Shown one piece after another: positions 6,974 through 15,011 of a stretch of DNA of 28,143 nt (position 1 is the stretch's first letter; each line of letters begins with the position of its first letter). Below the pieces are notes generated by a model that worked only from the letters and a program-made list of their open reading frames with translations, searched no databases and was not told the origin of the DNA. The DNA is taken from contig JACPRG010000042.1 of the NCBI GenBank assembly GCA_016190025.1, positions 1 to 28,143 of the forward strand. The letters are read 5' to 3'. Source of the stretch: Candidatus Tectimicrobiota bacterium. GTDB taxonomy: Bacteria; UBA8248; JACPRG01. The position numbers and the translations under genes were made by a program.

Positions 6974-7963
6974 TCACTCCACCAGCATGGTGAGAAAGAG
7001 CTTCAGCAAGGCGGGGTCGTAATGCCCCTCGTTATCCACCCTCATGATCCAGATGGCGTCGTACGCCGATAGAGCCGGCCTGTACGCTTTCCGCGTGGTC
7101 AGGGAGGCGAAGTCGTCCGCGATGCAACAGATCCGGGCTACCTTGGGGATTTGTTCGCCTCTCAGTTGCCTGGGGTAACCGGCCCCGTCGTAGTGTTCTC
7201 GGTGGTTTTGGACAATGTCCACGGCCAATCCATCCTGGATCCCCCATTGATTCAGGATGAACGCGCCGCGCTCTGGAACCTGGTGCAGGACCTTCCACTC
7301 CAGGCGGCTGGGCCTGTCGGGCTTTTCCATGATGGAGGCACCGACCTGCACTTTGCCGATGTCATGGCAGAGAAAGCCGAGGGCAAGCTCTTCTTTCTGC
7401 TTTTCGGTGAATTGGGAGGAGAAAAAGCGCTTGACGACCATCATGCCGTAAATGCAAACCTGAAGGCAGTGGGCTGCCAGTGAGTCGTTTTTGCCCAGGA
7501 ACTCCATGATCAGGGCTTTTGTGTTGGATTCGCCTCCCAGGAGCATTGCCACGTGCTGAGGGTACACCGAGACGCTTTCGTAATCCGGGATGTGTTCGTT
7601 GTCGCTGCGGTCCAGGACGGCCTTGAGGTTGGACTCCACGTGGTCCATCAAGACCCTGACTTTTTCCTCCGGCTTTTTTTCGGGGTCGGAGAAGGCCATG
7701 GCCAGGGAGGCCTTCGTGCACGCCTGATAGGACTCGACGTGCTCGGGGTAGATGTAGGCCCGTCCGCCGTAGTCTTCTTGGATCTGGTCGAACACCGTCT
7801 GCGTGAAGGGGAGCTTGGGGCCTTGGAGGAGCTTGAAGCGCCGGTCCCCTTGTCCGCGGACGTACAAGGGAAAATCCAAAACGGTCCCGATTCCCAGCAG
7901 TCGAATGTCGATGGGCTTCAGAACTTTTCGGGCAACGATTCCGGTTGTCGCCTCAGTCGTCAT
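6974..7963 (-). CDS. HD-GYP domain phosphodiesterase (c-di-GMP signalling)
   Basis: A 329-residue protein with an N-terminal region of about 155 residues typical of HD-GYP proteins (KPIDIRLLGIGTVLDFPLYV, a PilZ-like or DUF3391-type start). A C-terminal HD-GYP domain follows. Visible catalytic elements are His165, HDIGK with His200-Asp201, His227, HREHYDGAGYP (254-264) and IADDFASLTTRKAY (281-294). The canonical HHE before DGxGYP is HRE here, and the usual HPxxG is HQVPERG, so activity should be tested rather than assumed. Known HD-GYP enzymes cleave cyclic di-GMP to pGpG or GMP. The gene is first of a pair with the HDOD gene; stop and next possible start overlap. No clear promoter was found in the 140 bases before ATG 7963. 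Confidence 0.85.
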   Translation of the reverse strand: MTTEATTGIVARKVLKPIDIRLLGIGTVLDFPLYVRGQGDRRFKLLQGPKLPFTQTVFDQIQEDYGGRAYIYPEHVESYQACTKASLAMAFSDPEKKPEEKVRVLMDHVESNLKAVLDRSDNEHIPDYESVSVYPQHVAMLLGGESNTKALIMEFLGKNDSLAAHCLQVCIYGMMVVKRFFSSQFTEKQKEELALGFLCHDIGKVQVGASIMEKPDRPSRLEWKVLHQVPERGAFILNQWGIQDGLAVDIVQNHREHYDGAGYPRQLRGEQIPKVARICCIADDFASLTTRKAYRPALSAYDAIWIMRVDNEGHYDPALLKLFLTMLVE

Positions 7964-8380
7964 TCCGGTTCAACCCTGCTCCCCGATGTAGACCCAAGGA
8001 AACTCCCCACTTTCGCCAGCTCATTCTCTCTTTTCGGTTGGAAACGTACGGTGCTTTAGGGGCCTCCGCAGGTTTTTGTTGGGGGGACTTCCCTCCAACC
8101 TTGTGAAAAAGGGGCCGTTACGCGGCCCCTTTTCCAGTGGGAGGTGCCGAAGCACCGGTTGGGGTTACATTCTTGGTATCGGAAGGGTTCAGCAGGTGCG
8201 TGAGCTTTTTTGCACCGGGCTGGCCGATCCGGTGAGAGCCGAGTCCGCCTGCGCGGCTTCCGCGTGGCGCCGAGGAGAAATTGACCGGAAGCCTTGAAAA
8301 AGCCGGTGATTCCTCGATTCTCCCGCTTGAAACCGCCTGTGTGAAAGTTTTCTGGTAAGCCTCGGGCCACGGGCGACGGC
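7964..8380. other. Intergenic region, no convincing gene
   Basis: Holds the bidirectional terminator at 8107-8133 and a perfect small hairpin GGTGC-CGAA-GCACC just after it (about 8145-8158). Open frames here lack the GC-rich third codon positions of neighbouring genes. No tRNA or riboswitch family was recognised. The segment 8134-8380 could be the 3' untranslated region of the TenA-like gene or an unrecognised small RNA. Confidence 0.5.
8107..8133 (-). terminator. Strong bidirectional rho-independent terminator
   Basis: AAAAGGGGCCG, loop TTACG, CGGCCCCTTTT: an 11-bp stem with A- and T-tails on both sides, so it works in either direction. It most likely ends transcripts of the leftward TenA-like gene, which stops about 250 bases earlier. 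Confidence 0.75.
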
Positions 8381-9043
8381 TCAATGCAGCCTTGCCATGG
8401 CGTCCCAAAACATGAGTTCGTATCCCTGAAGAAGCCTGGCCGACCGCTTCACCCGCCGTGGCGGAAGTCCGGCCGCCAGGTCGTGGTCCACGATTTCCAT
8501 CGCCCGCTCTTCCAGGTCCCCGGGCGGGTTCGCGAACAGGTCGAAAAATCCGACCTCTTCGGGGGAGAAGCCGTAGCGTCGGCGCAGGCCCGAGCTCATC
8601 CGGGCGCAGTTGTCCCCCCAGGCCGAGAAATTGAGGGCGAAAGCAGCGGCCACCTCTCCGGCGGACCCGTAAGCCGCCAACCAGGCCATGTAGGCGGTGT
8701 AGGCGTGGGCCTGGGGGTCGGGTTCATGGGCGGACAGGGCCTCGCGGTCCAGGCCCAGCGCCGATCCGAACCGGAGCAGGTACTCCAAGGCGGCCTTCTC
8801 GCCTTGAAGGGTTCCCCAAAAGAAATCGTGGGCCGGGGGAGAGGGGTGGCGCGACAAAAGATGGGCCACGCTCCTCAAGTCGCTCTCGATGATGTGGTAT
8901 TGCTCTCCGGCGAAGGTGGAAAACGTCTCCCGGGGCGCTTTTCCGGTTTCAACCCCCGCGACGAAGGGATGATTCCGGATGCGCTCCTCCAGGGCGGCCA
9001 TTTCCTCCCTCATTTCAGAAAACAAGCGTCTGGCGTCGGACAT
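8381..9043 (-). CDS. TenA/PqqC-like (heme-oxygenase fold) protein
   Basis: The 220-residue protein belongs to the TenA/PqqC/heme-oxygenase-like all-helical family. Signs are an N-terminal LEERIRNHPFVAGVETGK, then FSTFAGEQYHIIESDLRS, a central AYTAYMAWLAAYGS, and the C-terminal GYELMFWDAM, where TenA enzymes carry a key glutamate. TenA proteins hydrolyse pyrimidine breakdown products in thiamin salvage, while relatives such as PqqC have other roles. No thiamin or PQQ genes are in view, so the function is open. The ATG at 9043 is chosen because AGGGAGG precedes it; an upstream start would run through unlike sequence and into the 42-residue gene. Transcripts probably end at 8107-8133. Confidence 0.7.
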   Translation of the reverse strand: MSDARRLFSEMREEMAALEERIRNHPFVAGVETGKAPRETFSTFAGEQYHIIESDLRSVAHLLSRHPSPPAHDFFWGTLQGEKAALEYLLRFGSALGLDREALSAHEPDPQAHAYTAYMAWLAAYGSAGEVAAAFALNFSAWGDNCARMSSGLRRRYGFSPEEVGFFDLFANPPGDLEERAMEIVDHDLAAGLPPRRVKRSARLLQGYELMFWDAMARLH

Positions 9044-9234
9044 CCCCGGTTCCTCCCTTGGGGCCGTTTGTCCAATCCACAGGGGTGAACATCTTTGGCT
9101 CTCAAGGGCATTTTCGATATCCGGCGGGCGGAGATCAAGGATTGGCCGATCTTGCGCGGAGAGGTATCGGTCGGGCTGCGCGGAAGGTTGAGCGCCCTCC
9201 GTACGGCCCGGAGGCGGGCTGGTCAGCGTCGGTC

Positions 9235-9363
9235 CTACTGATGCCTGACGCGCCACCAGGCGAACAGGTCATAAACCCAGACGCCCGCGATGACGGTCAG
9301 GAAGACCAGACCGAGCAGCCGAAGCTGAGAAATGGCGTTCACGATCTCGTCGAACACGTTCAT
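9235..9363 (-). CDS. Small hypothetical membrane protein, 42 aa
   Basis: The ORF reads MNVFDEIVNAISQLRLLGL through a single hydrophobic segment (LLGLVFLTVIAGVWVYDLF, roughly 16-34) to a short basic tail (WWRVRHQ). Third codon positions are almost all G or C, as in the real genes around it. The hydrophobic helix with a charged or amphipathic start and positive tail suggests an inner-membrane single-pass peptide with the C-terminus inside. The ribosome binding site is weak (GGGACTTGAAAA). I do not recognise a family. It is about 190 bases upstream of the TenA-like gene on the same strand and could share its transcript. Confidence 0.5.
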   Translation of the reverse strand: MNVFDEIVNAISQLRLLGLVFLTVIAGVWVYDLFAWWRVRHQ

Positions 9364-9673
9364 TTTTCAAGTCCCATGGACCCGGGATTCGATGCGCCGG
9401 ACCTGTCCTCGTCCCGTCTTTTCTCACCCTCGCAGGACGTCTATTCGGAAGAGCGGTCGGCGCGCTTGAGTTCTCACTTGGGTTAGACTGTCGGGACGGC
9501 CCAAGGATTCGCAGAATTTCCTTTCAGATCCCGGGCGTTGTGGTATTAGAATAGGGTCGTTTTCGAATCGGCTGCGTGAATCCCTGCCGGGCTTTCCCCT
9601 CTCGTTTCTCCGGTGGAGGGGGGGAATCGTCTTTGTCCGGAGAAGGACCGTCGCCCTACAGGCGAGGGGAAGG
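9364..9673. other. Divergent intergenic region between the 42-aa gene and the histidine kinase
   Basis: No gene is seen. It must hold the kinase promoter. TAGAAT near 9555 is the best -10 candidate but has no good -35 partner. No repeat or RNA gene was recognised. Confidence 0.4.
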
Positions 9674-12600
9674 ATGGCCGGATCGGCTGCCAAAGGCATC
9701 GACCTCCCGGCGATCCTGCAAAGGATTGTCCAGGAAAGTCTGCGGATTCTGAAGGCCGACCGGGGCGCCCTTTTTCTTCGCCATCCTGAAAATGACACCC
9801 TTCAGATCGGGGCCTCCATCGGGCTTTCCCAAAACTACCGGGACGCGGTTTCCAGGAACTGGAGGGAGCTGCCCATCGGCCGTTTGATGCGCGAGCCGGA
9901 GGTTTTTTCCTGGCGCGATGTGGGGGCGGACGCCCAATTCAAGCGGATTGAAACGGAGATCGCGTTGGAAGGCTTCCGGTCCGCCGCCGCCGTCGCGCTT
10001 TTCATGCAGGGGGTTTTCCTCGGGTGGCTGTCGCTCTATTTCAACGAGTCCCGGGAGCTTTCCGACCGGGAGAAGTCCGCCCTCCAGGGCTTCGCCGATC
10101 TGGCGGCCGTCGCCATCGAAGAGACGAGGCACGTGAGGCTTCTCAAGGCGCGTCTCCTGGAGCAGGAGAGCCTTGTGGGCGCGCTGGGGCACATCCCCTC
10201 GGGCCTGGACGTCGATCAGGTCATTCAGGCGGTGCTGCGGGAGAGCGCCCGCGTGATGGGCACGGACAGGTGCAGCATTATGCTTCCGGACGCCCGGACG
10301 GGCGAGCCCCGGCTGTTCATGAGCCGGGGGATCTCGCCCGAGTTTGTCGGGCGGATCGCCTCTCTCCCCGAGCCCTTCCCTCTCGGGCGCGCCTATCTCG
10401 CCGACCCGAAGCGCGACGCGCCCACGCTCTGCCCGGATGTAGGCGCCGAGCCGATGTCCGGCGAGATCCATCTCCGCGAAGGCCACCGCTCGCTGGCTGC
10501 GTTCCCGCTTCGCGTGGCAGAGAAGAACATCGGCGTTCTCCTCTACTTCTGGACCACCCCCCAGACCTTCGGCGACCAGCAGCTTCGCCTGGGGCAGGCG
10601 TTCGCCGACCAGGTGGCCATCTCCATTGCAAACGCCCGGTTGTTCGCAGAGGCGCGGAGGCGGGCGACCAGTCTCCAAGTCCTCGACGAAATCGCAAAAG
10701 CCATGGCTTCCACGCTGGACCTTGATGAGCTCTTCAAGATCACCGTGGAGCAGGTGATGAAGGCGGTTCCGTGCGTCCGGTCGAGCCTGTACAACCTGGA
10801 CGTGAAAGAAGGGACTCTCTACCGCCGCTGCATCGTGGACGACGACAAGGAAAGGGAGAAGAGCATCGATCCCCAAGTGGGGCTGGAGGGGAGTCCTTAC
10901 AGAGACCTGGTGGACACCCGGGAGCCCCGTTGCGATCCCGACATCCGGAAGCTCTCCCATCCTGCGTTTCAGAAGCTGGCGGCGGGCGGCCTCCGCTCCG
11001 TTCTCAAGGTCCCCATTCTGGGGGGAGGCCAATGCGTCGGTTTCCTGAACGTCGCGTCCACGGAGACGGACGCTTTCACGGAGGACCACATCCATCTGGT
11101 GCGTTCCGTCGCCGACCACCTCGCCCTGGCCATGAGGAACGCGAATCTGTTCGCCCAGGCCCGGGAGACCGGCGAGCGTTTGGACAACTTCGTCCGGGGC
11201 GCCTCGGACGGGATCATCACGGTCGATTTGGACACGCGCATCACCTCGTGGAACCCGGGCGCGGAAGCCCTCTACGGCTACGTGGAGGGGGAGGTCCTCG
11301 GGCGAAAGATCACGGACGTCTTTTGGAGTGCGGACCTGAAAAAAGGAATCTGGGAACGGATTCGGGCCGGGCAGTCCGTGCCTCCTTGGGAGACGGTGGA
11401 GCGCCGCAGGGACGGGACCCCGGTGGAGGTCTCCGTGACGGTCTCGGCCATCCGAGACGACCGCGGGCGGGTCGTGGGATTCAGCGGGATTAACCGGGAC
11501 ATCGGCGCCCAGAAGCGGGCGGAGGAGGCGCTGCGGAAGTCCGAGGAGAAGTACCGCACCCTGTTCGAGCGGGCCAGCGACGCCATCGAGATCGTGGACG
11601 AGGAGGGGCGGCTCATCGACTGCAACCGGCACACGTGCGAGCTGATGGGGTACGCCCGGGAGGAGCTGCTGGGGATGCGGCTGAAGGACATCGTCGCCCC
11701 GGAGTACAACGAGACCCTCCCCCTGCGCGCGGCTCGGCTGCTGGAGGGGAAGAACCTCGCGCCCTATGAGTCCGCCAACCTGACCAAGGACGGGTCGCGC
11801 GTGGACGTGGAGGTGAGCGCGGGGTTCATTGAGGTCGAGGGGAGGAAGCGGATCATCTTTTTCCTGCGGGACATTACCGAGCGCAAGCGGCTTGAGCGCC
11901 ATGTCCGGCAGAGTCAGAAGCTGGAGGCCCTGGGCCAGCTCGCCTCGGGAGTGGCCCACGACTTCAACAACATCCTGGCCGTCATCCTGGGGCGCACCGA
12001 GCTCTCGAAAGGCTTCGTCACGGACCCTGAAATCCGGCGGGACCTGGACATCATCGAGAAGGCCGCCCTCAGCGGGGCCCGCACCGTCAAGCGGCTTCAG
12101 GATTTCGCGCGTCGGCGCGAGGACCGTCCCGCCGGGCGGGTCAACCTGAACGAAGTGGTCTGCGACGCGGCCGAGATGACCCGTCCCCGGTGGAAGGACG
12201 AGGCGGAGATGAGGGGCCTCGCCTTCGAGGTGAAGGTCGACGCGCGGGCGAAAAACGCCTGGGTCCGGGGAGAGGCCTCCGAGCTCCACGAGGCCCTCAT
12301 CAATCTGATCAACAACTCCCTCGAGGCCATGCCCCAGGGAGGGCGCATCACGCTTTCAACCGAGGATGCGGGGGATTGGGTGACGGTGTGTGTTGCCGAC
12401 ACGGGGAAAGGGATGACTTTGGAAGCGCAGGAGCGAGCCTTTGAGCCTTTTTTCACCACCAAGAAGGAACGCGGAAGCGGTCTGGGGCTGAGCATGGTGT
12501 ACAGCATTGTCGAACGGCATCGCGGCAAGATCTCCCTGGAGAGCGCTCCGGAGAAGGGTGCCTCGGTGCGGCTGACCTTCCCGGTCGAGGCGGAGGGCGG

Positions 12601-13015
12601 AGAGCGGGGCCCGGACCGGGACCCCTCCTCCCCCCGGCGGATCCTGATCATCGACGATGAGGAGGAGATCGTAAAGCTCTTCCACGAGGTCTTGGAACTG
12701 GAGGGCCACGCGGTGGAGACCGCCACCGACCCGCACGACGGGCTGGCCCAGTTTCGGAAAAGGCCCTTTGACCTGGTGTTCACGGACCTGGGCATGCCGG
12801 GGATGCCCGGGTGGGAGGTGGCGAAGAGCGTCAAGGAGATCGAGCCGCGGACGCCCGTCATCCTCGTGACGGGCTGGGGGGTCGAGTTTGACGAGAAGGA
12901 GTTGGCGGAGAGCGGCGTGGACTACGTCCTGGGAAAGCCCTTCAAGGTGGCGGACATCTTGGGCGCGGTCGCCCGGGTCATCGAACAGTCCGAAGGAGGT
13001 TCGAGGACGGGCTGA
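9674..13015 (+). CDS. Hybrid sensor histidine kinase (GAFx3-PASx2-HisKA-HATPase-REC)
   Basis: A 1113-residue cytoplasmic signalling protein with no signal peptide or membrane segment. Domains in order: GAF (about 10-150), GAF (170-325), GAF (340-495), PAS (503-615), PAS (621-735), HisKA with the phosphoacceptor in GVAHDFNN (His762), HATPase_c with NLINNSLEAM (N box, near 876), DTGKGM (near 909) and GSGLGLSMVYSIV (near 934). A C-terminal receiver follows with acidic IIDDEEE, phosphoacceptor Asp1038 in VFTDLGMPG and Lys1088 in GKPF. The start follows GAGGGGAAG and enters the first GAF directly. The signals sensed are unknown. The receiver suggests phosphorelay to a partner not present here. It lies just upstream of the TRAP operon in the same direction, but the operon has its own promoter, so a link is only possible. 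Confidence 0.9.
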   Translation: MAGSAAKGIDLPAILQRIVQESLRILKADRGALFLRHPENDTLQIGASIGLSQNYRDAVSRNWRELPIGRLMREPEVFSWRDVGADAQFKRIETEIALEGFRSAAAVALFMQGVFLGWLSLYFNESRELSDREKSALQGFADLAAVAIEETRHVRLLKARLLEQESLVGALGHIPSGLDVDQVIQAVLRESARVMGTDRCSIMLPDARTGEPRLFMSRGISPEFVGRIASLPEPFPLGRAYLADPKRDAPTLCPDVGAEPMSGEIHLREGHRSLAAFPLRVAEKNIGVLLYFWTTPQTFGDQQLRLGQAFADQVAISIANARLFAEARRRATSLQVLDEIAKAMASTLDLDELFKITVEQVMKAVPCVRSSLYNLDVKEGTLYRRCIVDDDKEREKSIDPQVGLEGSPYRDLVDTREPRCDPDIRKLSHPAFQKLAAGGLRSVLKVPILGGGQCVGFLNVASTETDAFTEDHIHLVRSVADHLALAMRNANLFAQARETGERLDNFVRGASDGIITVDLDTRITSWNPGAEALYGYVEGEVLGRKITDVFWSADLKKGIWERIRAGQSVPPWETVERRRDGTPVEVSVTVSAIRDDRGRVVGFSGINRDIGAQKRAEEALRKSEEKYRTLFERASDAIEIVDEEGRLIDCNRHTCELMGYAREELLGMRLKDIVAPEYNETLPLRAARLLEGKNLAPYESANLTKDGSRVDVEVSAGFIEVEGRKRIIFFLRDITERKRLERHVRQSQKLEALGQLASGVAHDFNNILAVILGRTELSKGFVTDPEIRRDLDIIEKAALSGARTVKRLQDFARRREDRPAGRVNLNEVVCDAAEMTRPRWKDEAEMRGLAFEVKVDARAKNAWVRGEASELHEALINLINNSLEAMPQGGRITLSTEDAGDWVTVCVADTGKGMTLEAQERAFEPFFTTKKERGSGLGLSMVYSIVERHRGKISLESAPEKGASVRLTFPVEAEGGERGPDRDPSSPRRILIIDDEEEIVKLFHEVLELEGHAVETATDPHDGLAQFRKRPFDLVFTDLGMPGMPGWEVAKSVKEIEPRTPVILVTGWGVEFDEKELAESGVDYVLGKPFKVADILGAVARVIEQSEGGSRTG

Positions 13016-13073
13016 GTTCTCCGCTTGCGCCGCCCGGATTCGCCGATCCCCGCCGTCTGCAAGGCGAAAAGTC

Positions 13074-13102
13074 TTGTGGACACGTCGCACGCCTGCTAGA
13101 AT
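13074..13102 (+). promoter_or_regulatory. Likely promoter of the TRAP/catabolic operon
   Basis: TTGTGG (13074-13079), 17 bases, TAGAAT (13097-13102), with TGC directly before the -10 (extended -10 form). It starts a leader of about 145 bases before the binding-protein gene. Confidence 0.5.
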
Positions 13103-13253
13103 CCCAGAATCTCTCTGGAGTTGAGTCCGTCCAGCTATGCCAAGGGGAACCTCCCGGACACGGCCCGGAGCGCTTGGCGTGTGGGCGGCAAAGTGAACGT
13201 TTTCCCCGCTTTTGAGGGCCGGGTCAGTCCCGCCGCGACGGAGGGTCGAGAAG

Positions 13254-14300
13254 ATGAAGAGAAAATGGATGTGGAAGGTGATGGCCTTTTTGGCCGTGGG
13301 GATGGCGGGCGCGCTTTTCGCGGCTTCGCTCGCCGATGCGGCCAAGTACGTGATCAAGTTTTCCCACGGCATGCCGATGACGATGGAATCCGACCAGCAA
13401 GCGGTGGCGGTGGTGTTCAAGAACATCGTCGAGGCGGGCTCGAAAGGAGAGATCGAGGTCCGCATCCTGGGCGCCAACACGGGCGGGAACGAGCGCCAGC
13501 AGCTCGAGCGCGTCCAGACCGGCATCCTCCAGATGGCCAACGTCAGCGAGGGGACGCAGCACTCCTTCTTCAAGCCCGCCCTGGTCCTGGGAACCCCCTT
13601 CCTGTTCAGCACCTCCGCGGTCGCCTGGGAGGTCATGGACGGGCCCTTCGGCGAGAAGTACAACGAGGCCTTCCGCAAGGCCACGGGGGTCCGAATCCTG
13701 GGTCACACCGAGAGCGGGTTCCGCAGCCTGTTCAACAGCAAGCGGGCCGTCCGGACGCCCGCCGACCTGGAGGGGCTCAAGATCCGCACCATGGAGAACC
13801 CCGCCCACATGGCCATGATGAAGGGCTTGGGGGCGAATCCGACCCCCATCTCCTGGTCCGAGGTGTACACCTCCTTGCAGCAAGGGGTCGTGGACGGGAT
13901 GGAGAACCCTCCCGGCCTGTTCTACCTGATGAAGTTCTACGAACATCAGAAGCACCTCACGGTGAACCGCCACCTCTACAGCCTTCACACCACGATGATC
14001 AACGAGCGGTTTTTCCAGTCCCTGCCCAAGAAGTACCAGGAGCTGGTGACGGAGGCGGCCCATACCGGGACGGTCGTCGGGCGGGGGGTCGGCTACATCG
14101 CTGAGATGAACGCCATCGAAAACCTCAAGAAGAGGGGAATCGCGGTTTACTTTCCCACCGCCGAGGAATACGCGCAGTTCCGGATGAAGGGGCGTCCGCC
14201 TGCGGAAAAATACATCCGCAGCCAGGTCGGGGATGAGTGGATGGACGCCGCTCTGAAGGCCGTCGAGAACGCCGAGGCGAAGCTCGCAGGGCGCCGCTGA
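13254..14300 (+). CDS. TRAP transporter substrate-binding protein (DctP family)
   Basis: The periplasmic solute receptor of a tripartite TRAP transporter. The 348-residue precursor begins with a signal peptide (MKRKWMWKVMAFLAVGMAG and on to ADA, cleavage probably before AKY). The mature part has the DctP hallmarks: KFSHGMPMTMESDQQAV at the start, GNERQQLERVQTGILQMA, the arginine-bearing ESGFRSLFNSKR, and DLEGLKIRTMENPAHMAMMKGLGANPTPISWSEVYTSLQQGVVDG, given here as landmarks only. The conserved arginine of IRTMEN normally binds a substrate carboxylate, so the ligand should be an organic acid or amino-acid-like compound. The ATG at 13254 is chosen over one at 13212 because it begins the signal peptide and follows GAGGGTCGAGAAG. 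First gene of the operon. Confidence 0.92.
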   Translation: MKRKWMWKVMAFLAVGMAGALFAASLADAAKYVIKFSHGMPMTMESDQQAVAVVFKNIVEAGSKGEIEVRILGANTGGNERQQLERVQTGILQMANVSEGTQHSFFKPALVLGTPFLFSTSAVAWEVMDGPFGEKYNEAFRKATGVRILGHTESGFRSLFNSKRAVRTPADLEGLKIRTMENPAHMAMMKGLGANPTPISWSEVYTSLQQGVVDGMENPPGLFYLMKFYEHQKHLTVNRHLYSLHTTMINERFFQSLPKKYQELVTEAAHTGTVVGRGVGYIAEMNAIENLKKRGIAVYFPTAEEYAQFRMKGRPPAEKYIRSQVGDEWMDAALKAVENAEAKLAGRR

Positions 14301-14314
14301 TTCCCGTTTCCCTC

Positions 14315-14358
14315 GCCTGAGGGGCCGGCGCCCATCGCCCCGGCCCCTCGGGCGTTTT
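14315..14358 (+). terminator. Attenuating terminator between binding-protein and permease genes
   Basis: A 14-bp GC-rich stem (14315-14328 with 14340-14353, one G-U pair), loop of 11, then GTTTT. It sits 15 bases after the binding-protein stop. Such internal terminators let the binding protein be made in excess over the membrane subunits; some transcripts must read through. Confidence 0.7.
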
Positions 14359-14429
14359 CCAGATGGGCGGTCTCCCCCGCCGCCGAAGCCCGGCTGCATC
14401 CTGCGCTCGCCCGGTGGGGAGTGGAAAGC

Positions 14430-14924
14430 GTGTTCACGCGGGTCGATCTGCTCATCCGACGGATCACGGCCGGCCTCGTCATCCTGCTGATGGCGGCGAT
14501 GACGGCCGCCACGCTCTTGGGCGTCCTCTATCGCTACGTCCTGAACGAGGCGCTGCCCTGGCCGGAGGAGCTGGCGCGGTACGCCATGGTCTGGGTCGCG
14601 TGCCTCGGATCCAGCCTGGCCCTGCGGTACGGGGACCACGTGGCGGTGGAGTTCATCGCACAGCGCATGCCGCCGGCGGCCCGCCATCGGGTCCTCTTCG
14701 GCGGACGCCTCCTGATCCTGGTCTTTCTTGTCATGATGGTCGTTTTCGGCGCGGACATGACGCGGCAGGTCTCGCACCAGCAGTCGGCGGCCCTGGAGAT
14801 TTCCATGTCGGTGCCGAATCTGGCGATCCCCGTGGGGGGGCTGCTGATGATTTATCACCTGCTGGTTCTCATGGTCCGGCGGGAGGGCGAGGCGCCTCGT
14901 CCGCCCGATCTTCCGACGGCGTGA
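14430..14924 (+). CDS. TRAP transporter small permease (DctQ family)
   Basis: The four-helix small membrane subunit that pairs with the large permease. The protein is about 164 residues. Landmarks are the first helix LVILLMAAMTAATLLGVLYRYV, then the family signature LPWPEELARYAMVWVACLGS, RYGDHVAVEFI, helix LLILVFLVMMVVFGADM, and SVPNLAIPVGGLLMIYHLLV. A GTG at 14430 is preferred because GGGGAG lies eight bases ahead of it; a GTG at 14421 in frame would overlap that site. Second gene of the operon, after the attenuating hairpin. Confidence 0.88.
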   Translation: MFTRVDLLIRRITAGLVILLMAAMTAATLLGVLYRYVLNEALPWPEELARYAMVWVACLGSSLALRYGDHVAVEFIAQRMPPAARHRVLFGGRLLILVFLVMMVVFGADMTRQVSHQQSAALEISMSVPNLAIPVGGLLMIYHLLVLMVRREGEAPRPPDLPTA

Positions 14925-15011
14925 GCGTTCGCCCCGCTGGGCGCGGGGGGACCGGGCGGGGGCCGATCCAACTGATCCCGTCGGTTCAAGGCGAATCGTG
15001 GGAGGTTTCCG

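Noticed and set aside
4341..7022. An 893-codon plus-strand open frame
   Set aside because: It is antisense to the glycosyltransferase and HDOD genes, is rich in Gly/Arg/Pro, and has no domain or start signal. It is an effect of GC-rich codons.
8012..8062. A flagellar sigma28-like promoter (TAAAG ... CCGAAAA) before the HD-GYP gene on the minus strand
   Set aside because: Spacing is off by one and several positions mismatch; no motility genes are nearby.
8118..8408. A 96-codon ORF after the TenA-like gene
   Set aside because: Third codon positions are not GC-biased, it overlaps the end of the TenA-like gene, and it ends inside a strong terminator.
9656..12289. An 877-codon minus-strand open frame
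   Set aside because: Antisense to the histidine kinase, whose domains are unmistakable.
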